This document shows positions 48,191 to 59,910 of a stretch of 64,000 nucleotides of DNA, piece by piece. Position numbers and translations under genes: made by a program. The stretch is from contig JAIGNY010004447.1 in NCBI GenBank assembly GCA_020152595.1, positions 4,041,501 through 4,105,500 of the forward strand, given 5' to 3'. The number at the start of each line of letters is the position of its first letter. The stretch's first letter is position 1. The DNA comes from Chiridota heheva (taxonomy: Eukaryota > Echinodermata > Holothuroidea > Apodida > Chiridotidae). Under the pieces are notes generated by a model. It had not been told where the DNA came from and did no database searches. It saw nothing but the letters and a program-made list of their open reading frames with translations.

Positions 48191-51149
48191 CTTTTGCCAA
48201 AAAATACCAAAAAGTAATAGATATATATAAAACTTATTTTTCAGGTGAAATATAAAGGCTGTTTTGGGGCCCCAGAACCCCTTCCACTAAATTTCAAAAA
48301 ATTGTGTTCGATTGTTGGCTGATAGGAATTAGACAACAACTTATTGACCAAATTTGTAATAAATGCTACCTCATATTATTAAATGAGGTCAATTGAGTCT
48401 TAAAATACTTAGGGGGCCGATTTATGTGTCTAAACTTGACATTTATAAACATTGGGAGTTATCGGCTTTTAACGCTAAAGCTGATATGACGAGTACATAT
48501 CTCGATATTAGGTATGAAATTACTCTTATAAATCACAGAATAAACTCTTTTTCTTAATATACAATCAAATCTATGCGTATTTTGTAAACCTCCAGCGTTT
48601 ATTTCCCCTCCAATAGCATCAGTTGTTCTTGAGAGGCAGGAGCGCTGTAGATCGTCTATTGGTGTAGTACATCCCTTTTACGGACATACACTCAATGCGC
48701 ATACGTTACAATCATGGCGCCCAATTTAAGCCGACAGCGGGGGTCTAATCGAATTGGGATATAACTTTTCTTAGGTTCTTGGCTTGCGATTTGTCCTGAG
48801 ATGAATTTGAAATTATTTTATTCATAGTTTGAACAACATTTGGTTTTACTTCACGAATTGGTAAGTTGTTTTTGTCGTGATTTTCATCATTTTCTGTATC
48901 GATTGGTTGTCAATTTTATTACGCCTTTTTATCTTTTATAGGCTGTTGTGCGAAAAGTAGTACTCACATTGTGACATAAAACAATGTCATTAATTCCTAA
49001 AAGTCGTATCTTTTATCGTGCACTCATACGATAAATATGTGTTCTTCGGTTTTAGAGCAAATTGCTCTGATCTACAACGGAGATTAAATGGAAATTCATC
49101 ACTCGAATTCAAATTCATTGTTACGTAATTTTAATCAAAGTTTTCGGGTCAATCGAGGTAATCTTTCCGACTGTAAACAGAATAAGATATTGACATAGTT
49201 TTTTCACCACTTTGTTTTTAAAAAATGCATCTATTATATATGAAAAAATAAAAATCCATGGCAATATTTCTTTAAACTTTTCGAAAACACAGCAAATCTT
49301 GGCATTGAAATCTACAATTTATAGCCACCTTGAATATGTATGATATCAAAATAGTGCAAAGAGGAAACTTATTTCAGTGGCCCTCAGTTGACTGCTTAGT
49401 TGAGAAAACACAAAAAAGAAGTCCACCCATACCAAAAATGATATATATTTACCAATCACAGAGAAAAATCACATCAAATCCACATCTAGATTTGATATAA
49501 AACCCATGCATAATCAGATAAAGACATGAAATTGATTTGTATATGGAATGAACATTCAATCAATTTGATATCTTCCTTGATGTAGTGAGCCCACACCTCA
49601 ATACAATGCTGTTGCAATATTATGTAACACCACCGAAACAACAAACTTTTACTTCCGATGGCTACCAACTTCTCTCCTTACCTTGTAAACACAAAAACTT
49701 TAGTCCGCGGTATTAAGGAAATGTTTCCGAATCAAATGATATCATCAAGCAATACGTATTGCTAGCAATGTATCAAAAAACGTTATTTGCTGGAAGTTTT
49801 GGCTCTGTGGTCGTTTACAGTGAAATTCCTGCGAAGAACTCAATTTTCTATGCTGAACATTGTTACACATACACGAGTTAGAGAAAAAGCAACTTTCACA
49901 GGTGTTTTTCACGGGCGTACATAAAGCGCAGGATTTAGATTCTACTGTTTGAGTGTTGCAATTCCAATGCATATAACGCCATAGGTGCTATGCGCGTACG
50001 TACACATCACGAGGGTAAGATATTTAAAATATTGCACACGCTAATTTTGAGGCGTAATACATTTTATATGTGCATGCACATGCACCAGTATTATATGTAT
50101 TGTTAGGAGCGTTTAACAATTTATAACAAAACTGACAAAATATTGTTGCTTTTTTTTGCTTTCCTTCTAATTTTGACCAATTATCATTGCTGTTTCTCTC
50201 CAAATTTTACAACTGCAACTGGGAACAAACTGAAGTAAGTGCCTTTAATTTTTCAGTGAGAAGAGAGTTAATTTTCATATTGCGAATAAAGTCTCCCAGA
50301 AAAATCTGGGAGCTTTTTTTTTGAGACGTGTTAAATCCCATTGACTTTTGATTAGTGTGTGGCCCCACGTTTTCAATGGACATGGGCACATACCCAAATC
50401 GGTAGATTTGGAGATCTGCTCTATTTGGGTATACGGACGCGTACTAGCCTTGATGTGGTCATATAAAGTAATTAAGTATTGTTCAATCTGTTTTCTATAA
50501 TTTTGGATGGCCTACTGTAACTTCAGTGGGTTTATGGTTTAAATTACCGTAGCAGGTACGCCTAGGCAGCCGTATACTGGCTGTATAGCCCATATCTGCA
50601 AATTTTTGCTGATTGTAGTCCTACCCAAATTTAGGGCATATAGTTTAACCAAATTTATTTTTTATATAATTACAATCACTGATAAACAGTGAGTTTTCAC
50701 AGCAATTAATGACTGATTTTTTGGAGATCTGTATTTTCATGCGTTAACACTAATGCTGCATGGCCTTCCATAAAAACTGGTGCAAAATTCAAGTTGGAAC
50801 GTGGAGCTTTGTTTGCTTGCAAAACAAACACATTTCCAGTTACAATCACAACCAACTGTACCACTACTATTTTGCGTACAAATTATTGACTAAATTGAAG
50901 CATTTTATATGATATTAATAATGAAATAGGTTAGAATAACCCATTTTAGATTGATTTACCCGATAAACAATCGAGCATAATATGCATATGTACAGTTTTC
51001 CCGCACTGTGCCTACCAATCTGCCAGTGCTTGTAAAGTTCCGGGATGGCAAACAACTTTTGGAGGCAATATCTTCAATATCTCCCCTTAAGGAGCCTACA
51101 ACTTGTACACTGACATAAATTCCACGATATTACCTATGATACCTACAGT
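48191..51149. other. Intron 1 sequence, nothing firmly recognised
   Basis: No transposon proteins. A CpG-containing block with 'caatcatggcgccc' at about 48709-48722 and a donor-like 'aattggtaagttg' at about 48857-48869 resembles a 5' end, but no ORF supports it. A perfect 8-bp hairpin, ctcccaga-aaaa-tctgggag, followed by nine T lies at about 50293-50322. Confidence 0.4.
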
Positions 51150-51262
51150 ATGTTTGTTTAATGAGGGCTTAACGGCACCAAGACAACGAGGGTCAAAATG
51201 ATCTGACCTCTCAGGCCATTCTAGAGGTAGGAAGGAAAGAAAACAGGGGGAGAATGAGAGCC
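51150..51262 (-). mobile_element. 3' end fragment of the RNase H-type LINE
   Basis: 'tatgtttgtttaatgagggc' and 'ttaacggcacc' match the family ends at 8575 and 20567. Only about 110 bp remain, next to another LINE's 3' end. Confidence 0.8.
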
Positions 51263-51814
51263 TGTGTTTCCTGGATGAAAGGCTAGTAGCCTGAGATTCC
51301 AGACCTAGAAGTGTCAAATAATTTGTGACTCTCGGCCTTGAAGTGAAAGCGAAAAGCCCGATTACACCAGCGCTTATCCAGCCTGTTCATAACAAAATTT
51401 AGATTGCATATTTTCATGACCTCCTTGGGTAAATTATTCCATAACTTGCTAATCCGATTGCAGAAAAAATTGTGCCGAATACTGTGAATGAATGTGATTG
51501 AAGAATTTTCCTGTATTTAGAACCTTCTTCTATTATTATTACAAATAGGTAATAAATTTGCAACTCTTATATCATATATATGTGAGACCATCGTACATAC
51601 TCCAATCATATCACCACTTGCTCTTCTGCAAGTAAATGTTGGTAGTTCCAGATTAATAAGCCTGTCAGGATATGGCAGATTACGCAATGTGAGATAAGTT
51701 TGGTGGCTCTCCTTTGAACATTTTCGATCCACTCAATGTGTTTTTTCTTTAATGGGTGCCAGACACAGTTTGAACATTCCAGATGAGGTCTTAGAGTTGG
51801 ACTAAAGAGGTTTT

Positions 51815-52066
51815 GTCAAGATATGTGAATGATCTACGGATGAGTCCAAGTATCACATTAAGATATGTGAATGATCTACGGATGAGTCCAAGTATCCTAT
51901 CAAGATATGTGAATGATCTACGGATGAGTCCAAGTATTATATTAAGATATGTGAATGATCTACGGATGAGTCCAAGTATCTTATTAAGATATGTGAATGA
52001 TCTACGGATGAGTCCAAGTATCATATTAAGATATGTGAATGACCTACGGATGAGTCCAAGTATCAT
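51815..52066. repeat. 42-bp minisatellite inside LINE coding sequence (6 units)
   Basis: Six near-perfect units of 'aagatatgtgaatgatctac' + 'ggatgagtccaagtatcat' + 'att'. On the LINE strand each unit encodes ILGLIRRSFTYLN/D-M, a conserved segment after the RT palm, so one 14-codon piece was multiplied in frame. Confidence 0.95.
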
Positions 52067-52499
52067 ATTTGCCTTGCTGACTTTCTCGTTGATGTGACCT
52101 TCAAAAGTAAGCTTGGAGTCGAAAGTTACTCATTGATCCTTCTCATTAGTTACAAATTCAAGATTGTGGTTCAGATTGTGGTAGCATAAATCACTTGAAG
52201 AAGAACAACGTGCAATTTCTAGGACCTTGCACTTGTCTGAGTAAAATTTCAATACAAATTTAGAAGACCAGTTTGCCAAGGAGTCCAGGTCAGCTTGCAA
52301 GATATTATGGTTTTAAGTTGACCTAAAAAAGGTAAATTAAAGAACAATGTCACAGTGTCAGGAAGATCATTTATATATATATATAATGAATAGGATCGGA
52401 CCCAAAACACTACCTTGTGGTATACCACTGGTCACTGTCACTGAATTAGAAGTACAGCAATTTATTATAACACAATGTGACTTATTTGTAAGAAAGAAT

Positions 52500-53561
52500 T
52501 AGAGATGTGACCATTTAGGGATTTTAGTAAACGTGTACACGCCAAAAAAAAACGAGCGTGTATCGTGTACACGGGTTTAGTACCATAATTTTCGGAAATA
52601 CACCAAAATTGCTCCCAAACTACGTGGCGAAGTAAAAAAAATCGCGCAACCAGTATGGCAAAAGTACTGACTCCATTGCCCAAATAGATGCTGAGTTTTG
52701 CTTTCCAAATCGTAAAAAGTTTACTTCTACAGTATAAATCATCCTTTTTATGGAAAATATGCATGAAAATTCAGTTTAGAAAAAACAGATAACTTTCTTT
52801 CAATGTCATTTAGACTCAACATCGCATAACTTTTTTGTCCTATTCGCTACAGCTTTCAAAAATCTTCTGTGAAAATCTTGCATACTAGGCCTATGATATA
52901 CCTCGCCGTAAAACATTTCAAAACTACGCCACCACCGCCAGGAAGTTCTGAAATATCAGTCCTCTCGAAAAAATGGCCGCCATCTTTTGCGAAGCATGCA
53001 GAATTTCAGCTCTGTTAAAACCTTTTTCTGTTTGTTTATTATGCAATATTTTTTCTTTCTTGCAAAATTTATTTGACTCATCAGGTAATATTTACATGTA
53101 AATGCACTGATTGTGACAATTCAAGTGTTTTTTGGTCGATTTAACAGCTTGTAAAACGGGCCTTGATTGCGTGGGATTTAAAGCCTTATGGCCTAATGTT
53201 AGGCCTATTGTTAGTTTCACTGTTTACTGCTGCACATTCGCGGTGCATTTTACAAGTTAGATTACTCAGATTTCGGCGAAATCAAAGAGTATAATATCCC
53301 CATTCATTGGTGATTACTGCGCATTTGTGATTCGCACATTTAAAAAGGATTATGCTAATCGGGTTTACAGTTTGTAAAAAGTCATTGATTGGAATTTTGT
53401 CAGCTGAATGTGTGTGACTTGAATCATAAATATTGATTTTCAAGAGCAAGACACTAGGCCCCTATGATGTATGAAAACCGTTACTCCCAATGAAGTATTT
53501 AGTAAACGTTTACAAGATTTGCAAGCATGTAGCGTGTACACGCTAAACAATCACAGCTCTA
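52500..53561 (+). mobile_element. Non-autonomous hAT element, copy 3 (1,062 bp)
   Basis: It starts TAGAGATGTGACCATTTAG and ends with the complement of TAGAGCTGTGATTGTTTAG. The interior is collinear with copy 2. Flanking octamers gaaagaat and gaagagat agree at 5 of 8 positions, so the target duplication is decayed or one edge changed. It lies between two RT motifs of the LINE, so it is younger than that LINE. Confidence 0.9.
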
Positions 53562-54924
53562 GAAGAGATCTGATCCAGCTATATTATAAATCCACAATAC
53601 CATATAACTTTAATTTATAAAGCAGACGTTTATGTGGCACCTTGTCCAAAGCTTTCATAAAATCCAGATATACATGTACAATGTTAACCTTTTCATTATT
53701 TTCCCATGCTAGGGACAGATCATCTAAAACCTTTGATAATTGTAGAGAAGTAGATCTCCCTTTCGTGAAACCAAACTGTTGAGGACTAATTAGATTGTTG
53801 TTATGAAGATGTTTCACCAAATGGTCTCTAATAATCAATTCTATCGTTTTACCTTCAACACTTGTTAGGCTCACAGGGCGATAATTTGATACTTAAGATC
53901 TGTTGCCCTTCTTAAAAATAGGTGAGATATTTGCCACCTTTCAATCATCTGGAACTGTCATATTGTCTAAGGACAATTCGAACAATGTACTTAGGTATGG
54001 AGAAATGATATCGGAACACTCATATACATTAAAATCCTTGGATGGATACTATCTGGTCCCGCTGACTTGGAAGTATTTGAACATTTTAATTTTTCAAGTA
54101 CTGTATCATGTGATATGGAAATAGAACTGAGAGGAACTTTAAAAAAAAAAATCAAAATTAAGCATTTTATTATCATTTGCATTAAAAAAATGAGACAACT
54201 TGACTTTTCAAGCTCAGATATAGTTAATAATGGTTAACCATGCTCATTGACCTCACTGGTCTGCAAGTAAGCTATACCTTGTTTGAATTTTGTCTTAGAT
54301 TTGGCATAACCCCGACACTTTTTAGGGTTTGACTTAGCTTCAAATGCAATCATTTTTTCATGTTCAATCCATACTTTTCTGGTCATAGCAAGCACTTGAA
54401 TTTTTACACAACAATACTCTTAAATACTTCTGGTGATCTTTTGTCTTAACGTATCTCTGCCAACCTCTTTTTCTTCCTTACTTTTTTAAGAATATCCGTG
54501 CTAAGAGGAGTGGTGCCTTTCTGCTTCCTTTAGACAAGTTGGATCAAAAATTGGAACATATTTATCAATACAATCAGAAATATTATCTTTAAACACTTTC
54601 CAGCAAAGGTTAACATTGTTTGATGACATTTAGAGAATAACGTACTGTATTAGACAACTCATTAATTATGTCTGCAAATTGACCTTTATCATACAAGTAA
54701 CGCAAAGCATTGCTATTATGATTAACACACCAATTCAGTTGAAATGTAATTACTTCATGATCACTCTTACCAATACCATATTGAATACCTATGTTAGAAA
54801 TTAAATACTCGTGACTTATAATGACAAGATCTAAAATATTAGCTCTTTGCCCCACTCCTAACTCTGGTGGGGAAATTAATCAATTGATATCTATTAAAAC
54901 TAATCAATTGAATCTAGATTGTGA

Positions 54925-55335
54925 ATTCTTGGTTTGACCACGCTTGAGTTGAGAAGAGTACGTGAAGATATGATTCAGGTTTTTAAGTTCCTATCTGGTA
55001 GTGATGCTTTGACTTCCTCTTATTTCTTGCATGTTTTAGTTAATCCTCATGTGACATGTAAAAACAGTTTAAAGTTGACCAAAGAGTTCTCACGGAGAGA
55101 TATTCGGCATTTTAGAATCTCGTATTAAGACTTGTTAATGAGTGGAATGGTTTGCCTGAGTGGGTAGTTAGCTCCAATTCTGTTACAATTTCAAGGTAAA
55201 CATTGGTAAGTTCTTTAATACCTCTGAGCGTCTTTGATTTTGTTTTTGTGGTGGTGGTGGTGTTAGTTTGGGCTTTATATGGGATGACTAACCCTTCTTA
55301 GCCTGTAATCTTGTTATGTTATATAAAAAGCAGTT
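54925..55335 (+). mobile_element. CR1-like LINE 3' end fragment, opposite orientation
   Basis: Plus frames read LRRVREDMIQVFKFLSGSDA, then VLVNPHVTCKNSLKLTKEFS and, after a break, EWNGLPEWVVSSNS. The 3' end 'gcctgtaatcttgttatg' matches the copies at 7431 and 30510. Confidence 0.87.
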
Positions 55336-55956
55336 TTGTAAACACTCAATAAATCTGTTATTATAATTATCAGGATTATCTTTCTCAATAATAACTTCAG
55401 TGTAGTTTATGGAACTATCAATATAAACAAGTAGGCATATAGCCTACCTCTGCCTACATAAGTTAGACCTATATATCAAGTTGTAGGCCTACTTTTTAAA
55501 ATAAAGCTCAGCAACACTAGTTCCCCCTCCCCTATAGGCATAATCAAAGCCTATATAATGTATATCCTATCAATGCCAGTGAACAAGGTGTAGGTGCCTG
55601 GAGGGAGAAATGGCCGATATTTTCCTTTTGGATCAGGCCCCCTCCCTAGGTCTATATAGGTTGCCATAACGCTAGGAACGCCTGTGGCACAGACTGCCGG
55701 AGACCTGGAGACCGAGTGAAATTAGAATTAATCAATCAAATAATTTACGTGCAATTGGTACACCTAAATCAGACGGCTTTAAATGCTCGATTTTTTAGCC
55801 TGATCAGACAAATAATAAGTTATGTAAGTAACATACAATAATTACTTTCATTAATTGATCATAGATACATTATACATATTTTCGAACTCAATGTAAAGTA
55901 AGAACAGCTATCGCTATTTCATTTTTAAGTTAAATGTTTGGTTGTTTTTCGCTTAC
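55336..55956. other. Intron 1, 5' portion
   Basis: AT-rich and nothing recognised; it adjoins the exon 1 donor. Confidence 0.4.
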
Positions 55957-56065
55957 CCTGATGCACAGCAACATTACAACTATTGCCGTCACAGTAGACC
56001 AAGGGATTTTCGTTCCACCCACGCTCGTCACCACATACACAACACCCACCAACCATCTCCTTCAT
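55957..56065 (-). CDS. MLLT10: AF10/AF17-like gene, coding exon 1 (start and first half of PHD finger 1)
   Basis: This minus-strand exon starts MKEMVGGCCVCGDERG and continues WNENPLVYCDGNSCNVAVHQ plus one base. It holds the C-x2-C and C-x4-C ligands and the His of the C4HC3 PHD finger. MKEMVGGCCVC is the AF17-type N-terminus. Start choice: the ATG at 56065 is the first in frame after an in-frame TAA 12 bp upstream, and a second in-frame ATG follows three codons later. The donor is gtaagc, phase 1, which completes Ala in exon 2 to give HQACYG. AF10 proteins read the H3 tail and partner DOT1L in transcription; that role is inferred from the family. Confidence 0.94.
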
Positions 56066-57349
56066 TTTGAAAATTCCTTATCATTAGAATAGGCACCCAT
56101 TGGCAAGCATTTTTCTCTTTCCGAGCCAAAAATTTGAAATTTTAGTAGGATATTCATTCTCGATTTTTGTCCGTGCGCCAGAAGTATACGCAAGTGCAAT
56201 GACCTGTGTTTGTTTTGAAATAGATACGCCAAAGTATCTGGTAAAAAATATTACTTATTTTTACACTATTTTTAAATATTTACTTCAATAAGCTTTATTT
56301 AGAGAAAAAACTGTAAAACAAATATAAAATGTACAATATATTGTACTATTTTGCAGTTTATTGCTTGATCAAACTAAAGCATATTTTTCACTTAGAACTC
56401 TCATGTATGGGATATTTGTTTATCTGATTCTGACCTTTATGTTTCAAGCAAAAAAACTTGAAACTTGATTTTGACCTCGATGTTGTGGCAGCGCAGCCAC
56501 TATCATATCTAACACTGATCTGGTTGACATTTCTTGTCAATCAAACTATATTCTCGAGGAATGTTGTGGTGCACGGCGACGTAACAACGTTTTTTGACGA
56601 TCTCAAAGGGAAAACAAACAGTGAGTTATCATTGCAGTCAATGGGAGAAAAACATATTTTTTTGTAAATTTTCAACAATTACCGTACAGAATCTATTTTT
56701 CTCAGATTCCAACATATATGAGTAACATGAATTTTCGCTAACTGGCTGAGGCAACACAAGTATTTATACAAAATATCCCATTGACTGTAATGATAATTGA
56801 GATTTCCCTTTCAACTAAACAAAACCGGACTGAGCTTGCACACAGTTACGTCACTTCCGACCTCGAGAATACTGAATTGAAGCGCAAATTGTAAGTGAAC
56901 GCTAGACCATTGCGTTGCTCATATACACACCTGACTCGTTTTACTCCAGTAGTATACAAAAGGCTGGTTCTAGGCCACTTTTTATGTCGTTGTTACGTCG
57001 TTTTTGTTTTCACTAATTAGGCTGGGGGGTTGTGTGCCACTTGTTATGTCGTTTTCACTAAGCGGACTGGCGTACTTTTTATAACGCTTTTATTTTTGTT
57101 TTTCACCTTACAAATCGGGTCTTCTGGCGCACTTTTATGTGGATTTTCTGGCGCACTTTTTATGCCGTTTTTTCTGACGCACTTTTTATGTCGTTTTTAT
57201 AAATTTTTTGAAGGAAAAAAACTATATATCTTGAAAATTAATGACAACCTTATTTTTAAATTTATTTTCTCTGTAGCCAAAGGCCATAGTGGTGGGTGAT
57301 CCACTCACAACCCAGCACTTGGTATCAAGAGGTGACAAGTAAATTGTAT
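56066..57349 (-). promoter_or_regulatory. Region upstream of the AF10-like start codon
   Basis: This stretch should hold the 5' UTR and promoter. It contains a minus-strand CGGAAGTGACGT (plus 56848-56859), an ETS-plus-CRE composite common in animal promoters. It also contains an imperfect inverted repeat between about 56530-56660 and 56770-56875, with 'cagtcaatggga' and 'tattctcgagg' in both arms. At about 56960-57205 there are loose tandem copies of 'ggcgcactttttatg' and 'tcgttttt'. No transcription start can be fixed from sequence alone. The ORF at 56458-56667 lies in the inverted repeat and is not supported as a gene. Confidence 0.4.
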
Positions 57350-58122
57350 TCATTCGCATACTATATATATGATGTGGTGTTCACTTCTTAATAGATTCAT
57401 ACCATGACGAACTGTTTTGCTGTCGTGTAGGCCTAGTGCTTCTTTTACTGTTGATGTCGTATATTTTTTTACAACATACTTTTTAACGCCTTTTGCTTTT
57501 CGGATCTCGCCTCCAGCTTCCTTCAGGATAGAACAAAATTTGGGTCGAAGTCCTATATACTCGCTAATGGGTACTCCAATGCAGTCGTCTTTCATTTCGC
57601 CAAGCACCTTTTTGTTCACCTTTTTGTTCGTGGTGCTGTGGAGCGGGTGGTCTGTCGGATAATCACTCGTGCCATAGAGGTATGATTCAAAACTCATATC
57701 AACATACACAAACTCGGTTTGGATCTCAAGGAGAAGACTATCCGTATCTGTATAGAGAAGATTGCACCGCTCCCCATATTGCTCCATCAGGTTGTTGTAA
57801 TGAAAGTCGTACATCAGATGTTTACTCATGTCCAGAACACACATCCCAATGTTAAGCATCAGCCGACGTTTGTGTATGTGCAGGACGGTTAGATCATCAT
57901 CAAATACCACATGCCTTGCAAACGCGGGACTAGCAATCCACCGGCGAAGCTTGTTATCTTCAGAGGCTCACACGAGCTTGACGTCTACACACTTACGCAG
58001 ATTTTCCATAGTCTTACCAAAGATGATATTGTTCTTCAGCTTGTAGAGGTCCTCTCAAAGCTGGTCTTGGCCTTCTTGCGGAATTCTGTATTCATGCTGA
58101 TGTAGGGTTCCATCCACTTGCT
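57350..58122 (-). pseudogene. Polymerase B, C-terminal palm part
   Basis: In minus order there is SKWMEPYISMNTEFRKKAK, then a frameshifted stretch, then RWIASPAFARHVVFDDDLTV, MCVLDMSKHLMYDFHYN, and the catalytic CNLLYTDTDSLLLEI with its Asp pair. EYIGLRPKFCSILKE and GMNLLRSEHH end it. Y-x-D-T-D-S is the family B motif C. Breaks near 58030 and 57965 show the copy is dead. Confidence 0.88.
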
Positions 58123-58781
58123 GTAGCCGTCAATCTTAATTCTAATTATAAACTACTAAATTGGGTAAAAGTATGTAAAAAGGAAAACAGGAAATCTCAA
58201 GATATATTGTATCGGTACAAGAGTTCAGATAAACAAGTCCAACTTTAGGTACTTGACATTTTTCTGTTAAATAACTTCTAGTAGAAAATGTTTGCAGAGC
58301 AGCATTGTCTGTAAAGGGTCAAAACCAACTGGGCTAGAAGTCTATTATCAACTAAAATTCCAATCTAAATACAGGTGTTGTGCTAATTGTCTTATAAGAG
58401 TTGGCACATATTTGTAGAGTTAACTCGGGGAGTAAAATATAGTTGAATTTTTTCACTCCAATTCTGACCTCCTGGAAAGACACAACTGAGACCGAGTCTT
58501 CAAATCAATATTTAATGAAATAGATTTGTATATCTTTTTTTACAAGTATGTGCCAATTCTTATGGAAACAATTAACACAACACCTGTATTTAGATTGAAA
58601 TTTTATTGATGAAAGACTTCTAGCCCAGTTGGCTTTAACCCTTTACAGACAATGCTGCTCTGCGAACATTTTCTTCTAGAAATTATGTAACAGAAAAATG
58701 TCAAGTACCTGAAGTTGGACTTGTTTATCTGAACTCTAGTACCGATAAGATATATCTTGAGATTTCCTGTTTTCCTTTTCA
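58123..58781. mobile_element. Foldback element with ~250-bp inverted arms
   Basis: From 'aaaaggaaaacaggaaatct' (58168) to about 58430, the left arm is repeated in reverse complement down to 58781. Shared landmarks are 'gttcagataaacaagtccaa', 'gcagagcagcattgtctgta', 'actgggctagaagtct' and 'aatctaaatacaggtgttgt'. The 8-bp CACTTGCT on both sides (58115-58122, 58782-58789) is a likely target duplication and falls where the polymerase frame repeats the same Ser-Lys codons. About 45 bp at the left edge lie outside the paired arm. No ORF. Confidence 0.8.
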
Positions 58782-59309
58782 CACTTGCTTTGGTCGAACC
58801 GAATTACACAATGTATTTTTGTCAGCTTCATACCTAGAGAGAGGTAGAGTTGTACATTTTGGTAGTGCACAACATAGCTCTTTTTATCACAGAGATTGGG
58901 AACCAACTTTTTAACATCAGTTGACGAGTTTAGAAGCCCTTTCTGATAAACTGACAACCACTTCTTCTGCACCTTTATACGTTCCGGAGTAAGTGGTTAT
59001 GCATTGTGGACGTCGTGTAGCTCTTGAGGATACTCAAGGTCCACCTCGAGTATGTAACCCTTTTCTGCATCGGGTGAAAGCGTATCCAACGGGGGCACTT
59101 CGTCCACCCATTCGAATCCATCCGTGGGCAGTGTTTGACTCATCGCCCAACCATACAGGTTATTTGAGTCTAGGTAGAGAATATGATTGTTAGGCTTGGA
59201 ATCGTCATAGCCTGAGACGTAGGGGTTGTTGACTTTAGCATAGCCCTTGAATATTATGAAAATGCCACCTCTCATACCTTTCCCGAAGAACAGTTGCATG
59301 CCATAGTCG
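58782..59309 (-). pseudogene. Polymerase B, central part
   Basis: Minus frames show YGMQLFFGKGMRGGIFIIF, NNPYVSGYDD, then HILYLDSNNLYGWAMSQTLP (motif A-like, with the SLYP-type position as NNLYG), FEWVDEVP, GYILEVDLEYPQELHD and, after a break near 58985, VQKKWLSVYQK to KLTKIHCVIRFDQS. The order matches the fingers/palm region of Polinton-type polymerases. Confidence 0.87.
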
Positions 59310-59910
59310 GTTAACAGCAGGCCCGTAGCAGCCGCTGCGGCTGGTGCGGCGATCGCCGCACCACTTTTTTGCAATAAATAACATAATAATAATAATTTTA
59401 AAAAAAATATATATATATTTTTTTTTAACAATACAAAAATATCAGTATTTTTTTAGGGAATACCCCCTCCCCCTTCTCCCCATCCTCCAGGTATTACGCG
59501 ATTATATTGGTAATTCGTAAGAATGCGCAACACTTTCCCCATCCGAACTGTCCAATCCGTTGGCACGCGTACGCGTGAAATTTAACCTAATAAGTGCAAG
59601 CATGGCATAGTTGTGAATGCTTTTCTTTACGAGCTGAAGTCCACGTCCACTCCAAGTTGTATTGATATCAAGTCGACATAATTTGCATGAAATCAACACA
59701 ACTTGGAGTCGACATAAGATGCAAATTAGCCTGCTTATCCAATCACAGAGCGAGAAATTATACAACTTGGAGTCACGGTCGAGTTGTGAACTTATGGCAC
59801 ACTCGGCGCACCATACACATGCGTGATCTAGGCTAGACCTACCTGTACGCTAAAGAAGTTGCGTTTTATTTTATATGCATACAATTTAATAAAGGACAGA
59901 GCGAGTTAAG

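Larger units (their letters stand above)
51263..54905 (-). mobile_element. CR1/L2-type LINE, interrupted by hAT copy 3 (pseudogene)
   Basis: In minus order there is the end of the endonuclease (54870-54610: LDLVIISHEYLISNIG and GIGKSDHEVITFQL), then RT (about 54120-53584) with CSNTSKSAGPDSIHP, SLTSVEGKTIELIIRDHL, QQFGFTKGRSTSLQLSKVLD and YLDFMKALDKVPHKRLL. After the hAT insert comes TSGIPQGSVLGPILFI (about 52440-52390), then the C-terminal KANMILGLIRRSFTYL region, and RNLPYPDRLINLELPTFTCR with GDMIGV (about 51660-51600). Many stops and frameshifts show it is dead. Part of the C-terminal region has expanded as a 42-bp tandem repeat. Confidence 0.88.

Noticed and set aside
56458-56667. 69-codon ORF upstream of the AF10-like gene
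   Set aside because: Falls in an imperfect inverted repeat and has no family signature.
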